Shown here one piece after another: positions 44,199-53,100 of a stretch of 64,000 bases of DNA. Where the stretch lies: assembly GCF_000744375.1 (NCBI RefSeq), contig NZ_JQLU01000005.1, positions 2,651,496-2,715,495 of the forward strand, written 5' to 3'. Source of the DNA: Carnobacterium gallinarum DSM 4847. GTDB taxonomy: Bacteria > Bacillota > Bacilli > Lactobacillales > Carnobacteriaceae. The translations under genes were made by a program, and so were the position numbers. Numbering within the stretch: position 1 is the stretch's first letter; every line of letters begins with the position of its first letter. The notes under the pieces are model-generated. The model did no database searches. It worked only from the letters and a program-made list of their open reading frames with translations, and was not told the origin of the DNA.

Positions 44199-45332
44199 AT
44201 GACAGAATTAAATCCATTTGTAGCAATTCGTAGAGAGCTGCATTTAATTCCCGAGATTGGTTTAGAAGAGTATAAAACACATGATTATTTACTAAATAAA
44301 ATTAATGCATTACCACAAGAACATCTAGAAATCAAAACTTGGAAGACAGCTATTGTTGTTCGAGTTAAAGGTTCAGAGGGAGAGAAAACAATTGGTTGGC
44401 GGACAGATATTGATGGCTTACCAGTTAGTGAGGAAACGGATTTACCTTTCAAATCAACTCATGAAGGACGAATGCATGCTTGTGGTCATGATATGCATAT
44501 GTCAATTGCATTAGGATTGTTAACGCATTTTAGTCAGCATCCAGGGAAAAATGATTTAGTGATTCTCTTTCAACCTGCAGAAGAGAATGAATGTGGGGGC
44601 AAATTAGTTTACGATCATGGACTACTAGATGAATGGATGCCACAAGAATTTTATGCCTTACATGTTCAGCCGGAATTACCTGTAGGAACGATAGGAACAC
44701 GAGCGGGGACCTTATTTGCAGGTACATGTCGAATTAAGGCAGATTTCACTGGGAAAAGTGGTCATGCAGCTTATCCTCATGAATCCAATGATATGATTGT
44801 TGCGGCAAGCCAATTTGTGAGCCAATTGCAAACAATTGTGAGTCGGAGTGTGAATCCTGTTGAAGGCGCAGTGATTACAATTGGGACCTTTAATGCAGGA
44901 ACTACAGAAAATATTATTAGCGGAAATGCCAGTCTAACAGGTACTATCCGAACGTTGACGCCTGAAATGAGCGAACATATGATTGAGCGTGTTCAGCAAG
45001 TTGCTGCTGGAATTGAAGCATCGTATCAATGTAAAATTGAGTTAAGCTTAGTTCAAGGCGGATATTTACCAGTCGTTAATGCAGAAAAAGAAACCACAGA
45101 ATTTATTGAATTTATGAATCATCATTCAGCAGTAGATTTGGTTATTTCACCAACAGCCATGATAGGGGAAGACTTCGGTTATTTACTAAATAAAGTACCA
45201 GGAACGATGTTTTGGTTAGGCGTAGATAGTCCGTACGGCTTACATCATCCTAAAATGAGTCCCAAAGAAGAGGCTATTCCGTTTGCTATTCAGCAAGTCG
45301 GGGCGTTTCTAGAAATGAAACTAGCTAAATAA
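44199..45332 (+). CDS. dapL: N-acetyldiaminopimelate deacetylase
   Basis: This enzyme (YkuR type) hydrolyses N-acetyl-LL-diaminopimelate to LL-diaminopimelate and acetate. The 377-residue protein is an M20D metallopeptidase-family amidohydrolase with WRTDIDGLPV, HACGHDMHMSIALGLL (metal ligands), FQPAEENECGG and SGHAAYPHESND, and the C-terminal LHHPKM. ATG 44199 is 9 nt after AAGGAG; the frame is open upstream through the terminator but that extension has no ribosome site. Transcription must read through the hairpin at 44151 unless a promoter exists within dapH. Confidence 0.93.
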   Translation: MTELNPFVAIRRELHLIPEIGLEEYKTHDYLLNKINALPQEHLEIKTWKTAIVVRVKGSEGEKTIGWRTDIDGLPVSEETDLPFKSTHEGRMHACGHDMHMSIALGLLTHFSQHPGKNDLVILFQPAEENECGGKLVYDHGLLDEWMPQEFYALHVQPELPVGTIGTRAGTLFAGTCRIKADFTGKSGHAAYPHESNDMIVAASQFVSQLQTIVSRSVNPVEGAVITIGTFNAGTTENIISGNASLTGTIRTLTPEMSEHMIERVQQVAAGIEASYQCKIELSLVQGGYLPVVNAEKETTEFIEFMNHHSAVDLVISPTAMIGEDFGYLLNKVPGTMFWLGVDSPYGLHHPKMSPKEEAIPFAIQQVGAFLEMKLAK

Positions 45333-45337
45333 TAAGA

Positions 45338-45410
45338 AAAACCTACCACTAGTTTAGCCACCCGATTCTTATCTTCAGGGATGACTACTATTGATAGGTT
45401 ATTTTTTTAT
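45338..45410. terminator. convergent terminator between dapL and mscS
   Basis: AAAAACCTACCACTAGT (about 45338-45352) pairs imperfectly with ACTATTGATAGGTTATTTTTT (about 45387-45407). Pairing is better on the minus strand, where mismatches become G-U. A long loop makes it less certain. Confidence 0.6.
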
Positions 45411-46309
45411 TTCATTAGACTTAAAGGAGAGGCTGGAATCTCAATTCCTGCATCAGTTAAGGCCGCGACGTAATGCCTTAAAAACTCATTTTGAACACGG
45501 AATTGATCGCCATTTAACGTAAAGATTACAACTCGAAAAGCCAGCATCCCATTGCCTAAATCCGTTAATCCCATCATAGTTGGACCTTGAACGATTTCTG
45601 GATATTCAGGAACCAACGTATCATTTACTTGTTGAATGATGGCTGTTACTTGATTAATATCAGCATTTGGCAATAAACGAATATCAATTAACGCACGCAT
45701 ATTCCCTCTGGATAAATTGCTGACAATGGTAATATTGCGATTAGGAATAAAGTTCAACGTCCCATTTAAACTTTTAACTTGGGTCGTTCGGATTCCAACG
45801 GCAATTACAGTTCCTTCAATAGGATCTAATTTTACATAATCACCGACATCTAGTTGTTTTTCTAAAATAATAAAGAATCCAGTGACAATATCACTTACAA
45901 ATCCTTGAGCGCCTAAACCAATAGCAATCCCCACAACTCCAGCACCAGCAAGTAAAGTTGCCACAGGAACACCGAGAATCGATAATACCCCATATGCATA
46001 GAAAAAAATCATGATGTAGTGAAAAATATTAAGAGAAAGTGTATATAAAGTATCTAATCGGTTTTGTGAAACTTGTTTTTTCTTTTTATAGTTATCAAAA
46101 CTTTTTTCAATTGATAGTTTCCCAATCTTTGTGATAATTAATAGGATAACGGTTAAAAAAAACAGTTGAATCCCTTTACTGATTAGTGTAGCAATTACAT
46201 CACTCCAATTAATACTATTCCAATAATTTAAAAAATAATTCGTACTTTTGGCAACTTTATCAACAACATCTGTAGTTACTGAACTATCCATTGTGCTACT
46301 ACTATCCAT
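45407..46309 (-). CDS. mscS: small-conductance mechanosensitive channel (MscS family)
   Basis: A 300-residue channel that opens under membrane tension to release osmolytes. Hydrophobic segments occur at about 40-62, 85-108 and 112-140. The pore-lining helix reads LAGAGVVGIAIGLGAQGFVSDIVTG, followed by the MscS beta domain ILEKQLDVGDYVKLDPIEGTV. The N-terminus is hydrophilic and Ser/Thr-rich. ATG 46309 (minus) is chosen, with AAGGAG about 9 nt upstream; a TTG one codon earlier is possible. Confidence 0.92.
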   Translation of the reverse strand: MDSSSTMDSSVTTDVVDKVAKSTNYFLNYWNSINWSDVIATLISKGIQLFFLTVILLIITKIGKLSIEKSFDNYKKKKQVSQNRLDTLYTLSLNIFHYIMIFFYAYGVLSILGVPVATLLAGAGVVGIAIGLGAQGFVSDIVTGFFIILEKQLDVGDYVKLDPIEGTVIAVGIRTTQVKSLNGTLNFIPNRNITIVSNLSRGNMRALIDIRLLPNADINQVTAIIQQVNDTLVPEYPEIVQGPTMMGLTDLGNGMLAFRVVIFTLNGDQFRVQNEFLRHYVAALTDAGIEIPASPLSLMK

Positions 46310-46345
46310 CAAAAAAAACTCCTTTAAAATATTTTAGTCTTTCTT

Positions 46346-46375
46346 ATTCTATCAAAAAATAACGAGAAAAGTGAA
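46346..46375 (-). promoter_or_regulatory. candidate mscS promoter
   Basis: On the minus strand, TTCACT, an 18-nt spacer and extended -10 TGATAGAAT (box TAGAAT, plus coordinates 46346-46351). Confidence 0.5.
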
Positions 46376-46444
46376 AAAATTTGAAATTCTTAATAAAGGA
46401 TTATAAAGTGTTGGGACAAATAAAAAATAAACGCTAAACTTGTT

Positions 46445-46453
46445 TGATATAAT
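46445..46453 (+). promoter_or_regulatory. extended -10 promoter for the DUF948/YtxH operon
   Basis: TGATATAAT is a perfect extended -10 (box 46448-46453) without a recognisable -35. The transcription start would be about 46460, giving a 128-nt leader. Confidence 0.6.
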
Positions 46454-46587
46454 TTGAACAAAAATTGAATTAATGGTATTCTAATAAAGTAAAGATTTGC
46501 GGTTTTGTTTAAGAATTTAGCTGGTTTAATTTAATCAGTGTCGATTCAAATAAACAGAAAGAACTAAGGTGGAAGTGAGGCGATAAA

Positions 46588-47031
46588 ATGTCAGGTGGAG
46601 AAATTGCGGCGATTATTGCGGCAGTTGCATTTGCTGTGCTGGTGGTTTTCATAGTGATGAATTTGATGAAATTCTCAAAAATTGCAAGTGAAATCGGTCA
46701 AACAGTTAAAGAAGCAAATTCAAGTATTCAAGTTATTACCAAGGATGTTGATAATCTATCAATTGAAGTTGAGGGACTACTGAATAAAGCCAATGCTCTT
46801 GTAGATGATGTGAATGGAAAGTTAGGGATGACTGATCCATTATTTCAGGCAATTGGAGACTTAGGAACGACGGTTTCAGATTTAAATGAATCAAGTCGTA
46901 ACTTAGTTGGTCATGTTACTGGAGCTTCAAAGAAAACGGCTCAAGTTTCTATGGCTTCAAAAATTGGTCGGACAGCAATGTCGGTGAAACGCAATCGTAA
47001 AGCGAAAAAAGTAGCAAAAACAGAGATTTAA
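46588..47031 (+). CDS. DUF948-family membrane protein
   Basis: A 147-residue protein. One N-terminal transmembrane helix (about 5-27, IAAIIAAVAFAVLVVFIVMNLM), then a helical domain with ITKDVDNLSIEVEGLLNKANALVDDVNGK, typical of DUF948 (YtxG-like), and a basic tail. In B. subtilis ytxG-ytxH-ytxJ are general-stress genes, and a YtxH-like gene follows here after 39 nt. The molecular role is unknown. Confidence 0.82.
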   Translation: MSGGEIAAIIAAVAFAVLVVFIVMNLMKFSKIASEIGQTVKEANSSIQVITKDVDNLSIEVEGLLNKANALVDDVNGKLGMTDPLFQAIGDLGTTVSDLNESSRNLVGHVTGASKKTAQVSMASKIGRTAMSVKRNRKAKKVAKTEI

Positions 47032-47070
47032 AAATAATGAAAATTAAATAAGAATGGAGAGAATAGACAT

Positions 47071-47616
47071 ATGAGTAAACAAGGTGGATTTTTCTTAGGT
47101 GCATTAATCGGAGGAACAGCAGCAGCAATAACAGCTTTATTATTTGCTCCAAAATCAGGACAAGAATTACGCGAAGAACTTTCTGGTAGAGCAGAAGAGT
47201 TTAAAGGTACTGCGAAAGATTATGCTGATTTAGCCGTTGATCGTGGAACAGAATTAAAAAATGCTGCAGTAGATGCAACTTCTGATATTAAAATTAGCTT
47301 AAAAGGAACAGCAAATCAATTTGCAGAACAATTAAAACAAACATCTAAAGAAGTAAATAGTGATTTAGATGATATCCGTGCTGAATTAAAAGATGAAGCA
47401 GCAGAAGTGAAAGAAGAAGTTGCTGACACAGCGGAAAAAGCAAAAGATAGTGCTGAAAAAGCGACTGATGTTGTGACAGAAAAAGCAGATAATATTAAAG
47501 AAAATGTAGCAGATACAGCGAAAGATGCTGCTGAAAAGACAACAGCAACCGCAAAAGACGTTGCATCAGATGTTAAAGATACAGCCAAAGAAGTAAAAAA
47601 AGAAATTAAAAAATAA
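47071..47616 (+). CDS. YtxH-like stress protein with LEA-type repeats
   Basis: A 181-residue protein. The N-terminal FFLGALIGGTAAAITALLFAPKSGQELREEL (residues about 7-37) is the YtxH membrane segment and signature. From about 100 to the end it is Ala/Lys/Asp/Glu-rich with repeated 11-residue-like units (EKAKDSAEKATDVV, DTAKDAAEKTTATAKD), like LEA or apolipoprotein helices. It pairs with the DUF948 gene. It ends before a perfect palindromic terminator. Confidence 0.85.
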   Translation: MSKQGGFFLGALIGGTAAAITALLFAPKSGQELREELSGRAEEFKGTAKDYADLAVDRGTELKNAAVDATSDIKISLKGTANQFAEQLKQTSKEVNSDLDDIRAELKDEAAEVKEEVADTAEKAKDSAEKATDVVTEKADNIKENVADTAKDAAEKTTATAKDVASDVKDTAKEVKKEIKK

Positions 47617-47623
47617 GTACATT

Positions 47624-47659
47624 AAAAAAGCTGCATCCAAATTTGGATGCAGCTTTTTT
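47624..47659. terminator. perfect palindromic terminator shared by ytxH-like and pepQ genes
   Basis: AAAAAAGCTGCATCC and GGATGCAGCTTTTTT are exact complements around AAATTT (36 nt in all). A-run and T-run make it bidirectional; the pepQ stop lies three bases beyond. Confidence 0.95.
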
Positions 47660-47661
47660 AG

Positions 47662-48762
47662 TTAGTTGATGACAGTATACGTTTTTGGTGTATGTGTGAA
47701 GACTTCACATCCATCTTTAGTTACATATAAACAATCTTCAATTCGGACACCTGCTACACCGGGAACATAAACTCCTGGTTCAATTGAGAAACACATGCCT
47801 TCTTCAATCACAAGTGAATTGCCTTCCATGATAGAAGGGAACTCATGAACAGAACTACCTAAACCATGTCCTAAACGATGGTTAAAATACGGGCCATAGC
47901 CAGCAGCAGTAATAATATCACGAGCAATTTTGTCAAGTTCTCCAGCAGTAACCCCAGGTTTAACTGCTTGTAACGCTGCTTCGTGAGCTTCTAAGACAAC
48001 TGCATAAATTTTTTGAGATTCTTTTGATGCCTCGCCATATGCTACAGTTCGAGTAGCATCACTTGTATAGCCATTATAAACAACACCTAAATCAAATAAA
48101 ACTAATTCATTTTTTTGAATTTTTCTTTGGCTAGGATTACCGTGAGGACTCGCTGCATTATCACCGGCAAGTACGAGAGTATCAAAGCTCATTTGCATAA
48201 TGCCTTTTTTCTTTAACTGATATTCAATTTCAGCGACAATTGCTTGTTCAGAAACACCTTCTTGAATGGCTTTAAATCCAATATCAAAAGCAAAATCAGC
48301 CCACTTGCCGGCTTCAATCATTGTTGCAATTTCTTCTGGTGTTTTAATCAACTTTTGTCGTTGAATCACAGGAGTTAAATCATAGGTAAAATCGGTAGTT
48401 GAAAATTCGGTTTGTAAAGCTTCAAACCTAGCTAATGTTAAGAATTCTTTTTCGACTGCCCAATTGTTGCAAGCATCGGTAGTTTGTTTGATTTGCTCGG
48501 CAATAATTGTCCATGGATTTTCATTATCTAAATAGCCAAAAACATTAAATTCCCATTCACTATTTTGGGCATCTGCGATTTCTAATGCAGGGGTGAATAA
48601 AAAGGGGTTTGCTTTTGGGAAAACCAGCAAACTTAAAATTCGTTCATGAGGATCACTTTCATACCCAGTAAAATAAGCAATATTTGCTGGATCGTTGATG
48701 AATGCTACATCAACTTGATTTTCATTTAACCATTTCTGTAGTTCAACTAATTGTTTTTTCAT
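47662..48762 (-). CDS. pepQ: Xaa-Pro dipeptidase PepQ
   Basis: PepQ is a cytoplasmic M24 metallopeptidase that splits Xaa-Pro dipeptides. The 366-residue protein has a creatinase-type N-terminal domain (about 1-125) and a pita-bread catalytic domain. Metal ligands are visible in LVLFDLGVVYNGYTSDATRT, NHRLGHGLGSSVHEFP, SIEPGVYVPG and RIEDCLYV. It is divergent from ccpA, the classical pepQ-ccpA arrangement of lactic acid bacteria. ATG is preceded by GAAGGA. Confidence 0.95.
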   Translation of the reverse strand: MKKQLVELQKWLNENQVDVAFINDPANIAYFTGYESDPHERILSLLVFPKANPFLFTPALEIADAQNSEWEFNVFGYLDNENPWTIIAEQIKQTTDACNNWAVEKEFLTLARFEALQTEFSTTDFTYDLTPVIQRQKLIKTPEEIATMIEAGKWADFAFDIGFKAIQEGVSEQAIVAEIEYQLKKKGIMQMSFDTLVLAGDNAASPHGNPSQRKIQKNELVLFDLGVVYNGYTSDATRTVAYGEASKESQKIYAVVLEAHEAALQAVKPGVTAGELDKIARDIITAAGYGPYFNHRLGHGLGSSVHEFPSIMEGNSLVIEEGMCFSIEPGVYVPGVAGVRIEDCLYVTKDGCEVFTHTPKTYTVIN

Positions 48763-48813
48763 ATCAAATCCTTCTTTCTTTTTAATTAAAAAATAGAATC
48801 AAACTCACTTCTT

Positions 48814-48822
48814 ATTGTAGCA
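48814..48822 (-). promoter_or_regulatory. extended -10 for pepQ
   Basis: On the minus strand TGCTACAAT provides TGn plus TACAAT (box at plus 48814-48819), 52 nt from the pepQ start. The -35 is weak. Confidence 0.45.
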
Positions 48823-48876
48823 TTAAAAAGCCAATATGTTTAGAAAAAAAAGTCATAAATGCCTAAATCTAGGTAA

Positions 48877-48891
48877 AAGAGAGCGCTTTTT
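48877..48891. promoter_or_regulatory. weak cre-like site in the pepQ-ccpA intergenic region
   Basis: AAGAGAGCGCTTTTT has the AGCGCT core but three mismatches to the cre consensus. It could mediate CcpA control of pepQ. Confidence 0.35.
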
Positions 48892-48923
48892 GAAAACAAA
48901 GATGAAATTTTCATGAAAATGAG

Positions 48924-48962
48924 AGTAAAACGTTTGCAATTTGCTTGATAATTTGTTAAATT
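48924..48962 (+). promoter_or_regulatory. ccpA promoter overlapped by a cre-like site
   Basis: TTGCAA (48934-48939), a 17-nt spacer and extended -10 TGTTAAATT (box 48957-48962). AGTAAAACGTTTGCA (48924-48938) matches the cre consensus apart from GT for TG and overlaps the -35. This is the layout expected for CcpA autoregulation. Confidence 0.6.
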
Positions 48963-49020
48963 GTAGGAGTATAGGAATGTTCAGAAACTAAATTAAAAAA
49001 TAAAAGGAGAAAATAAACTC

Positions 49021-50025
49021 ATGGAAAAACAAACAATTACAATTTATGATGTTGCAAGAGAAGCGAATGTTTCAATGGCAACAGTTTCACGAGTTGTCAA
49101 TGGCAACCCAAATGTGAAACCAACAACAAGAAAGAAAGTTTTAGAGGTTATCGATCGTTTGGATTATCGTCCGAATGCGGTTGCACGTGGACTAGCAAGT
49201 AAAAAGACGACAACTGTAGGTGTAATTATTCCAGATGTAACGAATTTATATTTTGCTTCATTAGCAAGAGGGATTGATGATATTGCTACAATGTACAAAT
49301 ACAATATCATTTTAGCAAACTCTGATCAAAATGATTTAAAAGAAATTCAAGTATTGAATACATTATTAGCTAAACAAGTTGATGGTGTGATATATATGGG
49401 ACACAAAATAACAGATGAAATGCGTGCTGAGTTTTCACGTTCAAAAACGCCTGTAGTCTTAGCAGGAACAGTTGATCCAGATGAACAAGTAGGTAGTGTG
49501 AATATCGATTATGAAGCAGCGACAGAGCAAGTCATCACACAATTAATTGAAAAAGGCAACAAACGTATTGCTTTCATTGCTGGTTCATTATTAGAACCAA
49601 TCAATGGAACATACCGTTTAAATGGCTATAAAAAAGCTCTTAAAAAAGCTGGTATTAAATTTGATGAAGCCTTGGTTTTTGAATCTGAATATTCATATAA
49701 ATCTGGTGAAGCATTGTATGACAAATTATCTTCAGCTAAAGCAACAGCTGCTTACGTAGGGGACGATGAATTAGCTATCGGTGTATTAAACGGAGCGCTA
49801 GATCAAGGCGTTAAAATTCCAGAAAATTTTGAAGTCATTACAAGTAATAACTCAAAATTAACGGAAATGATTCGTCCACGTTTAAGTACAATTACTCAAC
49901 CGTTGTATGATATTGGAGCAGTTTCGATGCGCCTATTAACAAAGTTAATGAACAAAGAAGAAGTAGATGAAAAAACGATTGTATTGCCTTATAACATTGC
50001 AAATCGTGATACAACTAAAAAATAA
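49021..50025 (+). CDS. ccpA: catabolite control protein A
   Basis: CcpA is the LacI/GalR-family master regulator of carbon catabolite control in Firmicutes. With HPr-Ser-P it binds cre sites. The 334-residue protein begins [20 protein letters not shown], the helix-turn-helix of CcpA, followed by the hinge [24 protein letters not shown] and a periplasmic-binding-like effector domain. Its divergence from pepQ supports the identity. AAAAGGAG precedes the ATG. Confidence 0.96.
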   Translation: MEKQTITIYDVAREANVSMATVSRVVNGNPNVKPTTRKKVLEVIDRLDYRPNAVARGLASKKTTTVGVIIPDVTNLYFASLARGIDDIATMYKYNIILANSDQNDLKEIQVLNTLLAKQVDGVIYMGHKITDEMRAEFSRSKTPVVLAGTVDPDEQVGSVNIDYEAATEQVITQLIEKGNKRIAFIAGSLLEPINGTYRLNGYKKALKKAGIKFDEALVFESEYSYKSGEALYDKLSSAKATAAYVGDDELAIGVLNGALDQGVKIPENFEVITSNNSKLTEMIRPRLSTITQPLYDIGAVSMRLLTKLMNKEEVDEKTIVLPYNIANRDTTKK

Positions 50026-50027
50026 CT

Positions 50028-50073
50028 AAAAAGCTAGAGCATCTGTTAAAAAACAGTCGCTCTAGCTTTTTTG
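50028..50073 (+). terminator. intrinsic terminator after ccpA
   Basis: AAAAAGCTAGAGC pairs with GCTCTAGCTTTTTT, with an inner CTGTT/AACAG stem. Confidence 0.93.
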
Positions 50074-50076
50074 TAT

Positions 50077-50112
50077 AAAAAAAGAAGGTTAGCTTTGAAT
50101 CGCTAACCTTCC
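50077..50112 (-). terminator. intrinsic terminator of the penicillin-binding protein gene
   Basis: GAAGGTTAGC and GCTAACCTTC flank an eight-base loop. On the minus strand a run of seven T follows. It is next to but separate from the ccpA terminator. Confidence 0.93.
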
Positions 50113-50126
50113 GAACAATAATTAAA

Positions 50127-53100
50127 TTATGGAGTAGTCGTGATAGTAGTTGTACCACCAGCGGTTGGAGGTGGAGTAGCTGGTGGAGTAGGTTTGTTTG
50201 CCTCTTCCTCAGCTTTCTTCTTATCCTCTTCTTCTTTTTTCTTTTTAGCCGCTGCTTCGTCCTCATTTTTCTTTTTCTCTTCTTCGGTTTTTTTCTTGTC
50301 TTCTTCTTCTTTTTTCTTATCTTCCTGTTCTTTCTTCTTCCTATCTTCCTCTTCTTTTTTCTTTTTCTCTTCAGTTTCACGAGCTTTTAGATAGGTTTCA
50401 TACCAGAAATTATTGAGTTCATAAGAATTGGCACCCACAGCAAAGTCATAAGTGGTAACCCCGGGTATAAAGTTAGTATTGAATAAATCACTTCTAGTTG
50501 GACCAGTAACATCAATTGTTTTTCCATCAGGGAGTGTCATTTTTCCAGGTTTCATACCAGTTTGTTCTAAAACAGTAGATGAAGAAATTCCCGGTGGACG
50601 AGTAAAGCTTTTGTCTGCTCCCATAATAGTAGGGTTGACACTGTAAATAGCATTTGCTAGCTGTGCCCAATAAGATTCATTAGCACCACTGGCATCGAAA
50701 TCGGCTCCATTATCATAGTATTGCAGCTGATGACGAGATTCACCATCATTGTCATAACCAATCCATGAGCTTAAGGTCACTTGAGGTGTACTAGCAACAA
50801 ACCAAACATCAATAAAGTCATTAGTTGTTCCCGTTTTCCCAGCCAAATCAGGCGAGAAGTTTAATTCACCTAAAATACCAGCAGCAGTCCCACTTTCAAC
50901 AACCGAACGCATCATATCAATTGTTAGATAGGCTGTTTGTGGTGTGAAGACTGTTTCTGATTTTGCTTCATGCTGATAGATGACATTGCCTTTTTTGTCA
51001 GTAATGTTTTCAATCATGTATCCTTCAACATAAGTTCCATTATTGGCAACAGCTGCAAAAGCATTTGTTTGTTCCATAACGGTAGGCCCTGTTTCTGTAC
51101 CTCCAAGCGATAAGGCAGGTTGGCCACTTTCGTACTCTGCATCTGAAATCGAAGTGAATCCCATTTTTTTCATGTAATCTTCAGGTTTCATTCCTTCAGG
51201 AGAGCTTTTCAACATTTCTAAATAAATTTTAGCAGTTGGATTGTTGTATGAACGTTTTAATGCATCCCTTGCACTGATGAATTTTCCAGTAATACTACCA
51301 CCATAGTTACTTGGGTTCCATGATGAACCATCAGATTGAGTAAAGTTGATGGCTGTATCAGGAATCATAGTTGCAGGTTGAATTAATCCTTGCTCAATGG
51401 CAGGAGCGTAAACTAAAAGTGGTTTAATTGTCGAACCAGGTTGACGATGGGTACTAAAGGCATGATCGACTTCACTAATAGAAAAATCACGTCCACCAAC
51501 AAAACCAATGACACGACCAGTTGCATTATCCATTAGAACACTACCATTTTGAACAGGTTCAGGTTCCATTACAGGCTCACCAGTTGTTTTATCTAGAATC
51601 AAAGCGCCAGTATATTGATCGACTTTATTCCGATAATAGGTTTGACCAAATTGATCGCCATAATTAGCTACTACATTTTGCATGGCATCATAGACACCTT
51701 TATCAATAGTCGAACGGATTTCATATCCATTATTTTGTATTTGTGATTCAGCTTCAAAGTAATATTTGTTATAGAGAGTATCATTTTCAGTAATATCTTT
51801 TTCAGTTAATTTATCTGCTGTATAATTTTTTTTCATAACAATTAAGGTTGCTTCTTTTAAAACGCGATTGTATAAAAATGAATAGTCATGATTGTCAACC
51901 GTTTGTGTTGGTTGAACAAAGTCTTTAACTAAGTCGTAGTTAAGTGCTTCTTCATAATCTTTTTTGCTAATAAATTTTTCACGATACATTCTAAAAAGTA
52001 CTGTATTTTTACGTTCTAAACCAGGCTCTAAATTCGAGCGAAGTTCTCCTAATTGATTGTAAGGTGTATAAAGCGATGGACTTTGTGGTAGACCAGCAAT
52101 AAAAGCAGATTGTGCTAAGTTTAATTCACTTGCACGAACTCCAAAAATACCGAGAGCTGCTTCTTCTACACCAGCTATATTTTGGCCACTACTATTTCTT
52201 CCAAAGGTTGAGGTATTTAAGTAAGCTTCTAAAATTTCATCTTTGGAAAAATAATTTTCTAAACGAATCGCTAGTAAAATTTCATTGGCTTTTCGTTTAA
52301 ACGAAACTTCACTAGTCAAAATTTGTTGTTTAACTAGTTGTTGGGTCAAGGTTGATCCACCAGTTTGAACTTTTGCACCAGTAAATTCCTGTGTTAAAGC
52401 ACGAGCCACAGCTTTAGGGACAATACCATTGTGTTTATAGAAGTATTCATCTTCAGTAGCAATAATAGCATGTTGTAAGTTTTTAGACATGTCACTTAAA
52501 GGAACCACTTTACGAACTAAGTCGGATTTAACCGCTCCAATCGGCTGGTTATCTGCAAAATACATTGTTGATGATTGTTCTAAGTTTGTAATATCAGCCT
52601 TCATTTCTTCGTACGTAGGTGGTTTTTCAGTAGAAACTAAATAGGCAAAGTAGCCTAATCCAATTCCACTAGCCAAGGCACCGCCAACTAAAATAGCGAT
52701 AATTAAGCTTAAAATTAAGCTTTTTATTACTCCATAAGTGACATTGAATGAAAAAATTAACTTCTTTTTAGAATCCGTTGGTGGAGTTGGTACTTCCTCT
52801 TGTAGGGCAGGAATGATGGCTAATTCATAAGTTTCTTCTTTTGTATCAAGAAGGTTAGCTGGGTTTTCTTCACTAGAAGAGTCTAAAGCATCAACTTCTG
52901 GATTTTCAGTAAGTGAACCAGGTGCGATTAAGTCGGATTCTAAATTGCTTTCAAGAGGAGGTTCAACAGAGCCTGATAATTGTTCTGTATCAGCTTTGTT
53001 TAATTTTCGTTTAAGCTTATTCCACTCAGCCAAGAGAATCACTTGAGCTGCTAGTAGAAAGGCAACTATTTTATTCTCAACAGGTTGATCAGAAGGTTCT

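Noticed and set aside
47316-47588. Minus-strand Ala/Ser/Phe frame opposite the YtxH-like gene
   Set aside because: It is a shadow of the repetitive LEA-like coding sequence, without a start signal.
50140-50394. Plus-strand frame rich in Ser/Phe opposite the PBP tail
   Set aside because: It is the antisense of a low-complexity Lys/Glu repeat and has no ribosome site.
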